Assembly: GCA_001870995.2 (NCBI GenBank)
Contig: MLAV02000015.1
Coordinates: 62,001-126,000 of the forward strand
Direction of reading: 5' to 3'
Length of the DNA: 64,000 nt
Origin: Chitinophaga sp. CB10
GTDB taxonomy: Bacteria > Bacteroidota > Bacteroidia > Chitinophagales > Chitinophagaceae
Positions within the stretch are counted from its first letter, which is position 1. Each line of letters begins with the position of its first letter. The notes below the pieces were generated by a model, which did not search any database, was not told the DNA's origin, and saw only the letters and a list, made by a program, of their open reading frames with translations. Positions 1 through 9,188 of the stretch are shown here, in pieces. The position numbers were made by a program, and so were the translations under genes.

Positions 1-1134
1 CATGCTGCCAGCAAACGCAAGGGACTGGACTTCACCGACCTCTCCCTGCTGACAGACGGCCTGGTTGCAGAACGTGAGCAAGGCATCACCATCGATGTCG
101 CGCACATCTACTTCTCCACGCCTACCCGTAAATACATCATCGCCGATACGCCCGGCCACGTAGAATATACCCGTAACATGGTTACCGGCGCCTCCAACGC
201 CCAGGTATCCCTGATACTCATCGATGCCCGCAAAGGCATCGTGGAACAAACCTACCGCCACTTCTTCATCGCCAGCCTCCTGCGTATTCCTTACCTGGTG
301 GTATGCGTGAACAAAATGGACCTCGTGGAATACAGCGAAGCGCGCTTTAACCAGATCGTGGAAGAGTTCCAGCAGCTGTTGCAGAACGCCTCCTTCAAAG
401 CGCAGGACGTTGCCTTTATACCCGTATCGTCCCTCTATGGCGAAAACGTAGCCAGCGCAAACGGCGCTATCGACTGGTACAAAGGCCCTACCCTGCTGGA
501 TTACCTGGAAGGTGTGCAGTTTGACCATGCGGACAGCGTACACCCTGCCCGCTTCCCCATCCAGAGCGTGATCCGCCCCCGCACTACGGAATACCACGAT
601 TTCCGCGGTTTTGCCGGTAAAGTGGCCAGCGGCCATTTCAGTGTAGGCGACGAGGTTATTTCCCTGCCCTCCGGCCAGAAAAGCCGTATTAAAACGATTG
701 AGCAATTCGAAAAACAGCTGGAAACCGCTCATGCAAGGGAAAGCGTAGTCATCACCCTGGAAGATGAAATTGATAGCAGCCGCGGTAACATGCTCGTAAA
801 AACCAATGAGCAACCCAAGCAACTGAAAGAAATCAGCGCGCAAATCTGCTGGATGGACGCTCAACCCCTCACCGCCGGCAAAACCTACCTCCTGCAACAT
901 GGCGTGAACCGCGTGAAGGCAAAGGTGCAGCAGATCAATTACGTGATCGATGTAACCAGCTACCAGCAAACAACCGGTAAAACGACCATGGGCCTCAACG
1001 ATATCGGGAAAATTACCTTAAAAACAGCTTCCCCGGTACTGGCAGACCCTTACAGCGTAAACCCCGCCAATGGCGCGTTTATCCTGATCGACGAGTTTAA
1101 TAATACTACCGTTGCAGTAGGTTTCGTGGAATAG
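1..1134 (+). CDS. cysN: Sulfate adenylyltransferase subunit 1 (CysN), 5'-truncated by window edge
   Basis: GTPase subunit of ATP sulfurylase; with CysD it makes adenosine 5'-phosphosulfate from sulfate and ATP in the cytoplasm. The frame is open from base 1. Seen at the left edge are the switch stretch EREQGITIDVAH and the G3 motif DTPGHVEYTRNMVTG, followed by the G4 motif NKMD near base 316. The C-terminal EF-Tu-like beta-barrel domains follow, ending at 1134. About 377 residues are present; roughly 40 N-terminal residues with the P-loop lie outside the window, as full CysN is usually a little over 400 residues. A first ATG inside the frame at 178 is internal and not the real start. cysD is expected just upstream. 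No APS kinase fusion is seen at the C-terminus. Confidence 0.95.
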   Translation, partial: HAASKRKGLDFTDLSLLTDGLVAEREQGITIDVAHIYFSTPTRKYIIADTPGHVEYTRNMVTGASNAQVSLILIDARKGIVEQTYRHFFIASLLRIPYLVVCVNKMDLVEYSEARFNQIVEEFQQLLQNASFKAQDVAFIPVSSLYGENVASANGAIDWYKGPTLLDYLEGVQFDHADSVHPARFPIQSVIRPRTTEYHDFRGFAGKVASGHFSVGDEVISLPSGQKSRIKTIEQFEKQLETAHARESVVITLEDEIDSSRGNMLVKTNEQPKQLKEISAQICWMDAQPLTAGKTYLLQHGVNRVKAKVQQINYVIDVTSYQQTTGKTTMGLNDIGKITLKTASPVLADPYSVNPANGAFILIDEFNNTTVAVGFVE

Positions 1135-1152
1135 AAATTTGCAAACAGCCAT

Positions 1153-1192
1153 AAAAAAAAGACGGATGCAGTATTTGCATCCGTCTTTTTTA
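1153..1192. terminator. Bidirectional intrinsic terminator between cysN and the TonB receptor
   Basis: Perfect 10-bp stem GACGGATGCA (1161-1170) / TGCATCCGTC (1176-1185) with loop GTATT, flanked by an A-run on the left and a T-run on the right. It can stop transcription of cysN (plus) and of the receptor gene (minus), which converge here. Confidence 0.9.
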
Positions 1193-1265
1193 TGGGTAAT
1201 GCTATTGCCTGTTGAATGGTTACAAATCGCCATCCCGCGGCAATACACGGAATAACGCTGCCTGC

Positions 1266-3404
1266 TTAATAACTCACCGCTATCCCCACATTAAACGAAG
1301 CCCCTCTGCCTTTCGCATAAAACCCCGGTTGCATAAACCACTGCGAGCGCGCCGGGAAATAATCCTCATTAAACAGGTTCTCCACCCCCAGCGTAAACAT
1401 CGTCTTCGCATTCAGCTTGTAGCTCGCCGCCAGGTTAAACAGGTTGTACGCCTTTACTGCGCCTTCATTGCCGTTATACACGCCTTTCGCATTTTTTGCG
1501 AACCTGTCCCGGCCCTGCACACCTAAATACTGCAACCGCACCTCCAGGTCCCTGACCGGGCGGTAAGCAATGGTACCGGTAATTTTAGGCGGCGCAATGC
1601 GGCGGCCGTTCAGGTACACGTTATAGCTGCCGCCGGTTTTGGCGGTATCGGCTTTGCCTTCCAGGTAGCTGTAGGTAGCGCTCAGGTCCAGGTTTTTCAG
1701 CACCGCGTAGGATACGGCCGCTTCAAAACCATAAATCCTTTCCGGGGTACGGCTCACATTAAACAACTCCGTTTGCGGGTCAAAAATCAGCTCTGCGCCC
1801 AGTTTGCTGGTGCTGATAAACCCGCTCAGTTCAAAACGCAGTCCTTTATGCTCCGTTACAAAGCCCAGTTCGTAGTTATTCACCAGCACCGCCTCGGTAT
1901 TGATCTTTTTGATATCGTTGACCTTGGAATCCCGCAGGGCCAGGCCAATGTCCGACACGGAGAAGCCCTGTGAGAAGCTGAAATAAGGCATAAACAGCGG
2001 CAACCGGTTGTAGCGGATGCCGGCATTAAACAGCTTCGCGGTATAGTTCAGGTCCCCGCCCTTTACCTGGATGGATGGCGTAACGTTGGCGCCATTGGTT
2101 AATTCCAGCGTGGTATAATCTTTTACTTTCACCCGCACATTTTCCACGCGTACGCCCGCTTTCAGGATCAGGTTATCCCAGAAGGTAAATTGGGTTTCCG
2201 CAAAGGGAGCGGCGTTGAGCATATTCATTTCCGGTACCCAGATGCGGCCATCGATCAGCGGCTGGGAGGTAATATCATTCAGCAGGTCCGCTCCATAGGA
2301 GAGGTTACCGGTGAAACCGCCGCGATTCAGTAGCGGGGAATTCATCATCAGCCTCAGTCCTTTCTTTTTATCCAGTGTGTGGGATTGTCCGTCGCCGCCT
2401 TCAAATCTCCCGAAGGAAACATAAAAAATATCATCCCTTGATTCGTAGTAGGCATCGGCCGTGAGGGAGGTACCGCCGATCAGGCTATCCGCCTGGTACA
2501 CGAGGTGTATATTGTGATTGCCCTTAGCGCCTGTAGGCTCGCCCACCGGCTTGCCCGGCGTGCCGGTAGCAGGAATACCTTTGGCGATATCCCCGTTCAC
2601 GAGCGTATAGTTACTGTTTTGCTGGCTGCGGAAGAAGTTGTACATCAGCTGCAGCTTTTGCCGGCGGTTGATATGATAACCCACTTTCGCAAAAGCGTTC
2701 CAGGTTTCGGTTTCGCCGAGGCTATAGTTGGGCCCAACGAGTTTTCCGTCTGCATCCTTGTACTCCCCGGTTTGTTCGTACACGCCGCTGACCATATAAT
2801 CCCACCTGCCGGCGCGGCCTTGCAGCATCTGGCTGAAACGGCCGCCCACACTGTTTTTCAGGCCGGTGAGCCCGCCGGTCATGTTAATGGAGGTACGGCC
2901 GGAAAGCGGTTTATCTCCTTTGGGATTGGCGGTAATGTAGTTGATTAATCCGCCCGTAGCGCCGTTGCCATAAATAGCCGTGGCGCCTTTCAGCACCTCC
3001 ACTCTTTCCAGCACGGCGGGGTCGATAGAACGCAAATCCACCTCTCCATTGCGCAGCGGGGAAGATTGCGGAATCCCATCGATCATGATCAGCACGGAGC
3101 GGCCGCGGAGTCCCTGGCCTACGTTGCTGTTGGTTTGCGCGCCGGGCGCCATGCCTGGCACCTCGCGGGCCAGGATGTCCGTTACATCGGTCGTGACAGC
3201 CATTTGGTTGTCCAGCATCTTCCGGGACACGATGGTAACGGAAGATGGCACATGGTCCAGCGTAACCGGGCGGCGGTTCGCGGAAACCACCACTTCGCCG
3301 AGGTGTTTTTGCTGTAAGGAATCGGGCGCATTCTGTGCGGAAAGCTGCTGCAGCGGCCAGGCGGCCAGTACGAGCAGGGGCAGTGTAGCCAGCGGTTTAT
3401 ACAT
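1266..3404 (-). CDS. TonB-dependent receptor, siderophore type
   Basis: Outer-membrane, TonB-gated transporter, probably for an iron-siderophore complex. The chosen start at 3404 gives MYKPLATLPLLVLAAWPLQQLSAQ, a clean signal peptide; the frame stays open upstream to 3554, but that part has no signal character. After cleavage comes a TonB-box-like stretch (LGEVVVSANRR), the plug domain with LRGRSVLIMIDGIPQ and RVEVLKGATAIYGNGATGG, and then the barrel, ending on an aromatic residue (AVSY). About 712 residues, within the siderophore-receptor range. It lacks the N-terminal carboxypeptidase-regulatory-like domain common in SusC-type receptors of this phylum, and no SusD partner adjoins, which argues against glycan uptake. 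The ligand cannot be read from the sequence. It appears monocistronic. Confidence 0.88.
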   Translation of the reverse strand: MYKPLATLPLLVLAAWPLQQLSAQNAPDSLQQKHLGEVVVSANRRPVTLDHVPSSVTIVSRKMLDNQMAVTTDVTDILAREVPGMAPGAQTNSNVGQGLRGRSVLIMIDGIPQSSPLRNGEVDLRSIDPAVLERVEVLKGATAIYGNGATGGLINYITANPKGDKPLSGRTSINMTGGLTGLKNSVGGRFSQMLQGRAGRWDYMVSGVYEQTGEYKDADGKLVGPNYSLGETETWNAFAKVGYHINRRQKLQLMYNFFRSQQNSNYTLVNGDIAKGIPATGTPGKPVGEPTGAKGNHNIHLVYQADSLIGGTSLTADAYYESRDDIFYVSFGRFEGGDGQSHTLDKKKGLRLMMNSPLLNRGGFTGNLSYGADLLNDITSQPLIDGRIWVPEMNMLNAAPFAETQFTFWDNLILKAGVRVENVRVKVKDYTTLELTNGANVTPSIQVKGGDLNYTAKLFNAGIRYNRLPLFMPYFSFSQGFSVSDIGLALRDSKVNDIKKINTEAVLVNNYELGFVTEHKGLRFELSGFISTSKLGAELIFDPQTELFNVSRTPERIYGFEAAVSYAVLKNLDLSATYSYLEGKADTAKTGGSYNVYLNGRRIAPPKITGTIAYRPVRDLEVRLQYLGVQGRDRFAKNAKGVYNGNEGAVKAYNLFNLAASYKLNAKTMFTLGVENLFNEDYFPARSQWFMQPGFYAKGRGASFNVGIAVSY

Positions 3405-3539
3405 ATCTTCTGAAATCTGAAATCGCGCAAAGATAAGCCGGCGCCTACAGGGAGGTTTACGCAATCCGGAATTTCTGCCCGCTGAAAATTTTCCGCTTTC
3501 GTACGCGCGTGGCCGTGAGGCATTCCCATCTCCCCCAAC

Positions 3540-3573
3540 AAAAAAAACCGCCAACCGGTATGGTTGGCGGTCT
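3540..3573 (-). terminator. Intrinsic terminator of tdh
   Basis: Perfect 10-bp stem ACCGCCAACC (3547-3556) / GGTTGGCGGT (3562-3571), loop GGTAT; read on the minus strand it is followed by a run of seven T. It lies 28 bases past the tdh stop codon. Confidence 0.85.
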
Positions 3574-3599
3574 TTAGCCTTTAAGATATTTTTCTGTGC

Positions 3600-4538
3600 T
3601 TAGATATGGTCCAGCATATCTTTGGTCATTTTAGCCAGGTCGAATTCCGGCTTCCAGCCCCAGTCGGTGCGGGCCTGCGAATCGTCCATGCTGTTTGGCC
3701 AACCGTCAGCAATCTGCTGGCGATAGTCTGGTTCGTAGGAGATGGTAAAATCAGGAATATGCTTTTTGATCTCTGCGGCAATCTCTTTTGGAGAAAAGCT
3801 CATGGCCGACAGGTTGTACGCTGACCGGATGGAAATTTTAGACGCGTCGGCTTCCATCAGTTCAATGGTAGCGCGGATGGCATCCGGCATATACATCATC
3901 GGCAGGTAAGTATTTTCGGATAAGAAGCTGGTGTATTTTTTATGTTCTTTCGCCTCGTGGAAAATCTCGACCGCATAGTCGGTAGTACCGCCGCCCGGAG
4001 CCGATTTATAGCTGATCAGGCCCGGATAACGCAGGCTTCTTACATCCACGCCATAGCGGTGGTTGTAGTATTCGCACCAGCGCTCGCCGGCAAATTTGCT
4101 GATACCGTAGATGGTAGTAGGCTCAATGATGGTATGCTGCGGCGTGTCCTGCATCGGGCTGTTAGGGCCGAATACAGCGATGGAACTAGGCCAGTACACC
4201 TTATCGAGATGCTCTTCCTTGGCGATATCCAATACGTTCAGCAGGGATTGCATATTGATATGCCATGCCAGCAGCGGATTCTTTTCGCCGGTGGCGGAAA
4301 GGATGGCGGCCAGCAGATAGATCTGGGTAATGTTGTGGCGGATAACCAGTACGTGCAACATTTCTTTGTTCATCACATCCAGGGACACATAAGGACCGGT
4401 GCCTTTCAGCAGTTCATGCTCCTCCCGCAGGTCGGAAGCCAGGACGTTTGATTCCCCGTAAATTTTTCTCAAGGCCAGGGTCAGCTCCACGCCAATTTGT
4501 CCACAGGCGCCGATTACCAGGATCTTATCTTTCTTCAT
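3600..4538 (-). CDS. tdh: L-threonine 3-dehydrogenase, extended-SDR type
   Basis: NAD-dependent oxidation of L-threonine to 2-amino-3-ketobutyrate, the first step of threonine breakdown to glycine and acetyl-CoA. The 312-residue protein is of the UDP-galactose-epimerase-like class, not the zinc-alcohol-dehydrogenase class. Visible are the nucleotide-binding GACGQIG (residues 10-16), the PSSIAVFGP segment (118-125), catalytic YxxxK (Y144, K148) and RYPGLISY, as well as GGGTTDYAV; all are recalled from the Flavobacterium frigidimaris enzyme. The C-terminus WGWKPEFDLAKMTKDMLDHI fits that family to the end. Single gene with its own terminator, divergent from kdsA. The partner ketobutyrate CoA-ligase is not in the window. 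Confidence 0.92.
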   Translation of the reverse strand: MKKDKILVIGACGQIGVELTLALRKIYGESNVLASDLREEHELLKGTGPYVSLDVMNKEMLHVLVIRHNITQIYLLAAILSATGEKNPLLAWHINMQSLLNVLDIAKEEHLDKVYWPSSIAVFGPNSPMQDTPQHTIIEPTTIYGISKFAGERWCEYYNHRYGVDVRSLRYPGLISYKSAPGGGTTDYAVEIFHEAKEHKKYTSFLSENTYLPMMYMPDAIRATIELMEADASKISIRSAYNLSAMSFSPKEIAAEIKKHIPDFTISYEPDYRQQIADGWPNSMDDSQARTDWGWKPEFDLAKMTKDMLDHI

Positions 4539-4741
4539 ATCAGGTGTATAATGCAGTATTTTCTAAACGGACGTAATATTAAAGGCTTCCCCGCTATTTT
4601 CGATCAACGCCCCGCACTGGATGACAATGCTTTAACAATACCAATTACCATTGGGGAAAGGAATTGTTGCCGGATTACAATATTATGACAATAGGGTTAC
4701 AAGGGCTGTTGGACATCCCCGGATAACTGAGATATAAAAGT

Positions 4742-4749
4742 TACCTTTG
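4742..4749 (+). promoter_or_regulatory. Bacteroidota -7 box before kdsA
   Basis: TACCTTTG matches the TAnnTTTG consensus and lies 30 bases before the kdsA ATG. A convincing -33 TTTG at the usual spacing was not found, so this is a half-site prediction. Confidence 0.45.
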
Positions 4750-4778
4750 CCACCTGAATCAACAGAAAAAATTTCAAG

Positions 4779-5597
4779 ATGAAGCATTTAAAAACATTGT
4801 TCCAGGGGCAGCAGTATAATCCGGATAACTTTTTCCTGATTGCGGGCCCGTGTGTGATTGAAGAAGAAGAATTACTGATGACCGTTGCTGAAAAGGTATC
4901 CGGCATCTGTAAGCGACTGGAGATTCCTTATATTTTCAAAGCCTCTTATCGTAAGGCCAACCGTACCAGCATCCATTCCTTTACCGGCATTGGCGATGTG
5001 GAAGGTTTGGAGCTGTTGCAGAAAGTAGGCAAAACATTTAACGTACCTGTAACTTCAGATATACACTCTGCTGCAGAAGCGGCCATGGCGGCGGCTTACG
5101 TGGATGTGCTGCAAATTCCGGCCTTCCTTTGCCGGCAGACGGATATTTTGCTGGCAGCCGCGGAAACCGGTAAAGTGGTGAACGTAAAGAAAGGCCAGTT
5201 CCTCAGCGGCGAAGCCATGAAATTTGCCGTGGAAAAAATCAAGGGCGCCGGTAATGATAACATCCTGCTGACCGAGCGTGGTACTACCTTCGGTTACCAG
5301 GATCTCGTGGTGGATTACCGCAATATCCCTATCATGCGCGAACTGGGCCAGCCCGTGGTGATGGACTGTACGCATTCCCTGCAGCAGCCAAACCAAACCA
5401 GCGGCGTTACCGGCGGTAACCCGAAGCTGATCGGCACGATTGCCAAAGCGGCGATTGCTACCGGCGCGGACGGGTTGTTCATTGAAACGCATCCGGACCC
5501 TGCCTGCGCAAAGTCAGACGGCGCCAACATGCTGCGGCTCGACCTCCTGGAGGAGCTGCTGGAGCAACTGGTAGCCATCCGCAAAGTGGTAAAATAA
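4779..5597 (+). CDS. kdsA: 3-deoxy-8-phosphooctulonate synthase
   Basis: Condenses phosphoenolpyruvate with arabinose 5-phosphate to KDO-8-phosphate, a precursor of the lipid A-core linker sugar KDO. The 272 residues match the usual family length. The signature LIAGPCVIE holds Cys25, and the further ligands His199 (CTHS), Glu236 (FIETHPDP) and Asp247 (KSDGAN) are all present, which places it in the metal-dependent class; the metal-independent enterobacterial class has Asn in place of this Cys. PEP-site residues in FKASYRKANR are also visible. It is divergent from tdh and is followed by a small unknown gene 82 bases on. No kdsD, kdsB or kdsC lies nearby. Confidence 0.96.
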   Translation: MKHLKTLFQGQQYNPDNFFLIAGPCVIEEEELLMTVAEKVSGICKRLEIPYIFKASYRKANRTSIHSFTGIGDVEGLELLQKVGKTFNVPVTSDIHSAAEAAMAAAYVDVLQIPAFLCRQTDILLAAAETGKVVNVKKGQFLSGEAMKFAVEKIKGAGNDNILLTERGTTFGYQDLVVDYRNIPIMRELGQPVVMDCTHSLQQPNQTSGVTGGNPKLIGTIAKAAIATGADGLFIETHPDPACAKSDGANMLRLDLLEELLEQLVAIRKVVK

Positions 5598-5679
5598 CAC
5601 CGGTGATTCCCCTTCCGAACATCTTGATGATTTGAGGCGTTTTATGTATATTCATATAACACTTTAAATCGTTCTCGCT

Positions 5680-6084
5680 ATGATAAACTTACACCATTTA
5701 AAATCAGGTGATACTGTTATTACCAGTTACGGAGGAATGGAAAGGGAAGGCACGATTGTGCAGGTGGACCACGTGGAGAAGAAGGTGCTGGTGGCCACGG
5801 AAAACGATAATGAGTTCTGGTATGATCTTGACAACCTGAAATCGATTCCGCTGACCCCGGAAACGCTGTTGAGGTTGCAGTTTCATGTGGACGAGTCGCA
5901 GTCCGGCCAGGAAAGAGGCACCTTATACGTAAGGGGGCCGTTTTCCGTACGCTGGTATCCTGACGGGCACGATCCTTTGCTGGTGCTGCATTTCAGGGAT
6001 GAGTTCCGGCAGCTCAAGCACCCGATTACGCTGAATGAATTGCAGAATCACTATCATGGTATGACGAATTACCATTTGGAATAG
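5680..6084 (+). CDS. Conserved hypothetical protein, 134 aa
   Basis: Soluble 134-residue protein without signal peptide or membrane segment. The N-terminal half (residues 1-55: GDTVITSYGGMEREGTIVQV and following) looks like a small beta-barrel of the KOW/Tudor kind, with short strands and acidic turns; the C-terminal half is rich in aromatic and histidine residues (YHGMTNYH). I do not recognise a named family. It starts 82 bases after kdsA on the same strand and ends at a strong terminator, so kdsA read-through could include it. No function is proposed. Confidence 0.7.
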   Translation: MINLHHLKSGDTVITSYGGMEREGTIVQVDHVEKKVLVATENDNEFWYDLDNLKSIPLTPETLLRLQFHVDESQSGQERGTLYVRGPFSVRWYPDGHDPLLVLHFRDEFRQLKHPITLNELQNHYHGMTNYHLE

Positions 6085-6102
6085 TGGGAAGATATTTTGC
6101 GG

Positions 6103-6135
6103 AAAGCCCCGGGCATAAGGTGTCCGGGGCTTTTT
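6103..6135 (+). terminator. Intrinsic terminator after the 134-aa gene
   Basis: Stem AAAGCCCCGG (6103-6112) / CCGGGGCTTT (6124-6133), 11-base loop, followed by T residues. It ends the kdsA/5680 transcription unit. Confidence 0.88.
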
Positions 6136-6138
6136 GCT

Positions 6139-6183
6139 GCGGGTAATTATTTTTTTTAGGGGGAAAGATTTAAGGACGCAGGG
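6139..6183. repeat. Dispersed T-run/G-run repeat, copy A
   Basis: GCGGGTAATT, then a run of T, then AGGGGGAAAGATTTA and CGCAGGG. The core recurs almost unchanged at 50071-50113 (copy C) and in shortened form at 24703-24738 (copy B). On the minus strand all three read as an xLRx-stop codon pattern followed by the C-run and A-run. The rest of the gap up to 6357 holds only a weak hairpin (6309-6326). Confidence 0.6.
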
Positions 6184-6357
6184 CCGGCGGTCCCGTACAG
6201 GAACGGTTATACGAAGGCGTTCTGCCGGAGTGGACCATGCCGCAACAGGCATCGCCGTACAGTAAAACGCAGGGAAAAAGGAAGCAGGTATGGGGCAAAT
6301 AACGATAGCGCCACATGCGGGTGGCGTCAAGCGGGGACAAACCCTTTAAAACAACAA

Positions 6358-6579
6358 TTACAGGTAACGCACCGGGTTACGACGTGCGTTCAGGATGTAA
6401 TTTTTCATATTCATCCAGAAAGCGAGGATCATGTACACAATCAGTGGCGATCCCATGGTCAGGAATGTGGCATAGATGAAAAAGAGGCGAATCCGGGAAG
6501 TTGCAACACCTAGACGGTCCCCAATAGCATTGCAAACTCCGAAGGCCTTCCATTCCACGAAGTCTTTAATACGGTTCAT
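6358..6579 (-). CDS. PspC-domain small membrane protein
   Basis: A 73-residue protein covering one PspC domain: FGVCNAIGDRLGVATSRIRLFFIYATFL, then a hydrophobic segment (residues about 33-56), ending in a basic tail (LNARRNPVRYL). PspC-domain proteins sit in the inner membrane and in enterobacteria take part in the phage-shock envelope-stress response; in Bacteroidota stand-alone copies are frequent and their role is open. No pspA or other stress partner adjoins. The gene is monocistronic and divergent from acnA. Confidence 0.82.
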   Translation of the reverse strand: MNRIKDFVEWKAFGVCNAIGDRLGVATSRIRLFFIYATFLTMGSPLIVYMILAFWMNMKNYILNARRNPVRYL

Positions 6580-6789
6580 GCTTCAAATTTATCAAATTTC
6601 AGATTCAAAAGCAAGCAGCCGTCTGCCATTTTAGCGGTCCAATTATTGATTGATTATCATATGTTTACCTGCTTCTGCCGTATAGTCGCACCGGTGAACG
6701 TTGTTCAAAAATTAAATATAATAATTAACATTAACGTTGTGAGGTTTCATATTCACCCGATTTAATTTAAAAACTTGTTGATTTATGTG

Positions 6790-6797
6790 TAATTTTG
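6790..6797 (+). promoter_or_regulatory. Candidate -7 box before aconitase
   Basis: TAATTTTG fits TAnnTTTG and lies 36 bases before the acnA ATG in an AT-rich 254-base divergent gap. The nearest TTG motif (6775-6780) is too close to act as the -33 element, so only the -7 element is supported. Confidence 0.4.
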
Positions 6798-6833
6798 CAA
6801 CCAATTTTTAACCGCTCTTAAATATTTTTTTCC

Positions 6834-9104
6834 ATGGTGTTTGATATTGACATGATTAAAGGAGTGTATGCGGCATTACCGGGTAAGGTGGAAGCGACCC
6901 GCAAAATGTTAGGTCGTCCGCTCACACTGGCCGAGAAGATTTTATACGCACACTTATCCGCACCTACATCTACTCCTTTTGAAAGAGGTAAATCTTATGT
7001 AGATTTTGCTCCTGACCGTGTAGCGATGCAGGATGCTACTGCCCAGATGGCTTTGCTCCAGTTTATGACTGCTGGTCGTGACAAAGTTGCGGTTCCTTCT
7101 ACTGTTCACTGCGATCACCTTATACAGGCTAAAGTAGGCGCCGTTCAGGACCTTGCTGTAGCTAACGATACAAATAAAGAGGTTTACGCCTTCTTATCCT
7201 CCATCTCTGATAAATACGGTATTGGTTTCTGGAAACCCGGCGCTGGTATCATTCACCAGGTTGTGCTGGAAAACTATGCATTCCCGGGCGGTATGATGAT
7301 CGGTACTGACTCCCACACCCCTAACGCAGGCGGTCTGGGTATGGTGGCCATTGGCGTTGGCGGCGCTGACGCGGTAGACGTTATGGCCGGCCTGCCATGG
7401 GAACTCAAAATGCCTAAACTGATCGGTGTTAAACTGACCGGTAAAATGAGTGGCTGGACTTCCGCTAAAGACATCATCCTGAAAGTGGCCGGTATCCTCA
7501 CTGTAAAAGGTGGTACAGGCGCTATCGTGGAATACTTCGGCGAAGGTGCTGACTCCTTCAGCGCTACCGGTAAAGCGACTATCTGTAACATGGGTGCTGA
7601 AATCGGCGCTACCTGCTCCCTGTTCGCTTACGACCAGAAAATGGCCGACTACTTGAAGCTCACCAACAGGGCCGAAGTAGCCGCTGCTGCTGATGCGATC
7701 AAAGAACACCTGCGTCCGGATGAAGAAGTGTACGCTGATCCTGCAAAATACTACGACCAGGTAATCGAAATCAACCTGGATGAACTGGAACCATATGTAA
7801 ACGGTCCTTTCACACCGGACCTGGCATGGCCTATCTCCAAATTCGCACAGGCAGTGAAAGAAAACAACTGGCCTGAAAAACTGGAAGTAGCCCTGATCGG
7901 TTCCTGCACCAACTCTTCCTACGAAGACATCTCCCGCTCTGCGTCCCTGGCTCAGCAAGCTATCGACAAAGGACTGGAAATGAAATCCGAATATACCATC
8001 ACTCCAGGTTCTGAACTGGTTCGCTACACCATCGAAAGAGATGGCCTGCTGAATACGTTCTCCCAGGTAGGCGGTGTGGTACTGGCAAACGCCTGCGGAC
8101 CTTGCATCGGTCAATGGGCCCGTCATATCGACGATCCTAACCGTAAGAACTCTATCATCACTTCCTTCAACCGTAACTTCGCGAAAAGAAATGATGGTCT
8201 GGCTTCTACCCACGCGTTCGTAGCCTCCCCTGAAATCGTAACCGCACTGGCTATCGCCGGCGATCTGACCTTCAACCCGCTGACTGACACGCTGACCAAC
8301 AAGAACGGCGAACAGGTGAAGCTGGATGAACCTAAAGGTTTTGAACTGCCTGTAAAAGGCTTCGCAGTAGAAGATGCCGGTTACCAGGCGCCTGCCGAAG
8401 ACGGTAGCGGCGTACAGGTAATCGTTTCCCCTACTTCCGACCGTCTGCAACTCCTGGAACCATTCGCTCCATGGGAAGGCACTGACCTGAAAGGCCTGAA
8501 ACTGCTCATCAAAGCAAAAGGTAAATGTACCACTGACCACATCTCTATGGCTGGTCCATGGCTGAAATACCGCGGTCACCTGGATAACATTTCCAACAAC
8601 ATGCTGATCGGCGCTGTAAACGCATTCAACGATAAAACCGATACCGTTAAGAACCAGCTGACCGGCGAATACGGTCCTGTTCCTGCGACCATGCGCGCTT
8701 ACAAAGCTGCCGGCCTCGGCGCGGTAGTAGTAGGCGACGAAAACTACGGTGAAGGCTCCAGCCGCGAACACGCAGCTATGGAACCACGTCACCTCGGCGT
8801 TCGTGCCATCCTGGTGAAATCCTTCGCCCGTATCCACGAAACCAACCTGAAAAAACAAGGTATGCTGGGTCTGACCTTCGCTAACAAAGAAGATTACGAC
8901 AAAATCCAGGAAGATGACAACATCGACATCCTGGGTCTGACTACCTTTGCTCCGGGCAAACAACTCACCGTTGTACTGCATCACAAAGATGGCAGCACCG
9001 ACGAGTTCCCTGTAAACCACACTTACAACGAACAACAGATCGAGTGGTTTAAAGCTGGTGGCGCGCTGAACGTAATCCGTGCAGAAGCTGCTAAAAAAGC
9101 ATAA
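6834..9104 (+). CDS. acn: Aconitate hydratase
   Basis: Interconverts citrate and isocitrate in the TCA cycle with a [4Fe-4S] cluster. The 756 residues and the sequence style are those of the mitochondrial-type aconitase found in Bacteroidota. The three cluster ligands are Cys358 (GSCTNSSYED), Cys421 and Cys424 (NACGPCIGQW), the same numbers as in mature bovine heart aconitase. The C-terminal swivel domain shows GEGSSREHAAMEPRHLG and the RIHETNLKKQGMLGL stretch. Codon use is strongly biased towards a few codons, as expected for a highly expressed gene. It is monocistronic with a terminator 25 bases downstream. The leuC product below is a paralogue of the same superfamily. Confidence 0.97.
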   Translation: MVFDIDMIKGVYAALPGKVEATRKMLGRPLTLAEKILYAHLSAPTSTPFERGKSYVDFAPDRVAMQDATAQMALLQFMTAGRDKVAVPSTVHCDHLIQAKVGAVQDLAVANDTNKEVYAFLSSISDKYGIGFWKPGAGIIHQVVLENYAFPGGMMIGTDSHTPNAGGLGMVAIGVGGADAVDVMAGLPWELKMPKLIGVKLTGKMSGWTSAKDIILKVAGILTVKGGTGAIVEYFGEGADSFSATGKATICNMGAEIGATCSLFAYDQKMADYLKLTNRAEVAAAADAIKEHLRPDEEVYADPAKYYDQVIEINLDELEPYVNGPFTPDLAWPISKFAQAVKENNWPEKLEVALIGSCTNSSYEDISRSASLAQQAIDKGLEMKSEYTITPGSELVRYTIERDGLLNTFSQVGGVVLANACGPCIGQWARHIDDPNRKNSIITSFNRNFAKRNDGLASTHAFVASPEIVTALAIAGDLTFNPLTDTLTNKNGEQVKLDEPKGFELPVKGFAVEDAGYQAPAEDGSGVQVIVSPTSDRLQLLEPFAPWEGTDLKGLKLLIKAKGKCTTDHISMAGPWLKYRGHLDNISNNMLIGAVNAFNDKTDTVKNQLTGEYGPVPATMRAYKAAGLGAVVVGDENYGEGSSREHAAMEPRHLGVRAILVKSFARIHETNLKKQGMLGLTFANKEDYDKIQEDDNIDILGLTTFAPGKQLTVVLHHKDGSTDEFPVNHTYNEQQIEWFKAGGALNVIRAEAAKKA

Positions 9105-9129
9105 TCAAACCGTAAAGGTAAAAGCATAA

Positions 9130-9162
9130 AAAAGGACCGCAGTGATGCGGTCCTTTTCTTTT
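9130..9162. terminator. Bidirectional terminator between acn and the 9189 gene
   Basis: Perfect 11-bp stem AAAAGGACCGC (9130-9140) / GCGGTCCTTTT (9147-9157), loop AGTGAT, A-run before and T-run after. It serves two converging genes. Confidence 0.9.
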
Positions 9163-9188
9163 TGACAGGAATCAGCTGATAGATCCCA

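Noticed and set aside
7194..9035. Long open frame (about 610 codons) on the minus strand, antisense to aconitase
   Set aside because: Aconitase on the plus strand is certain. The antisense frame is a by-product of its strong codon bias; its translation has no domain, signal or composition of a real protein.
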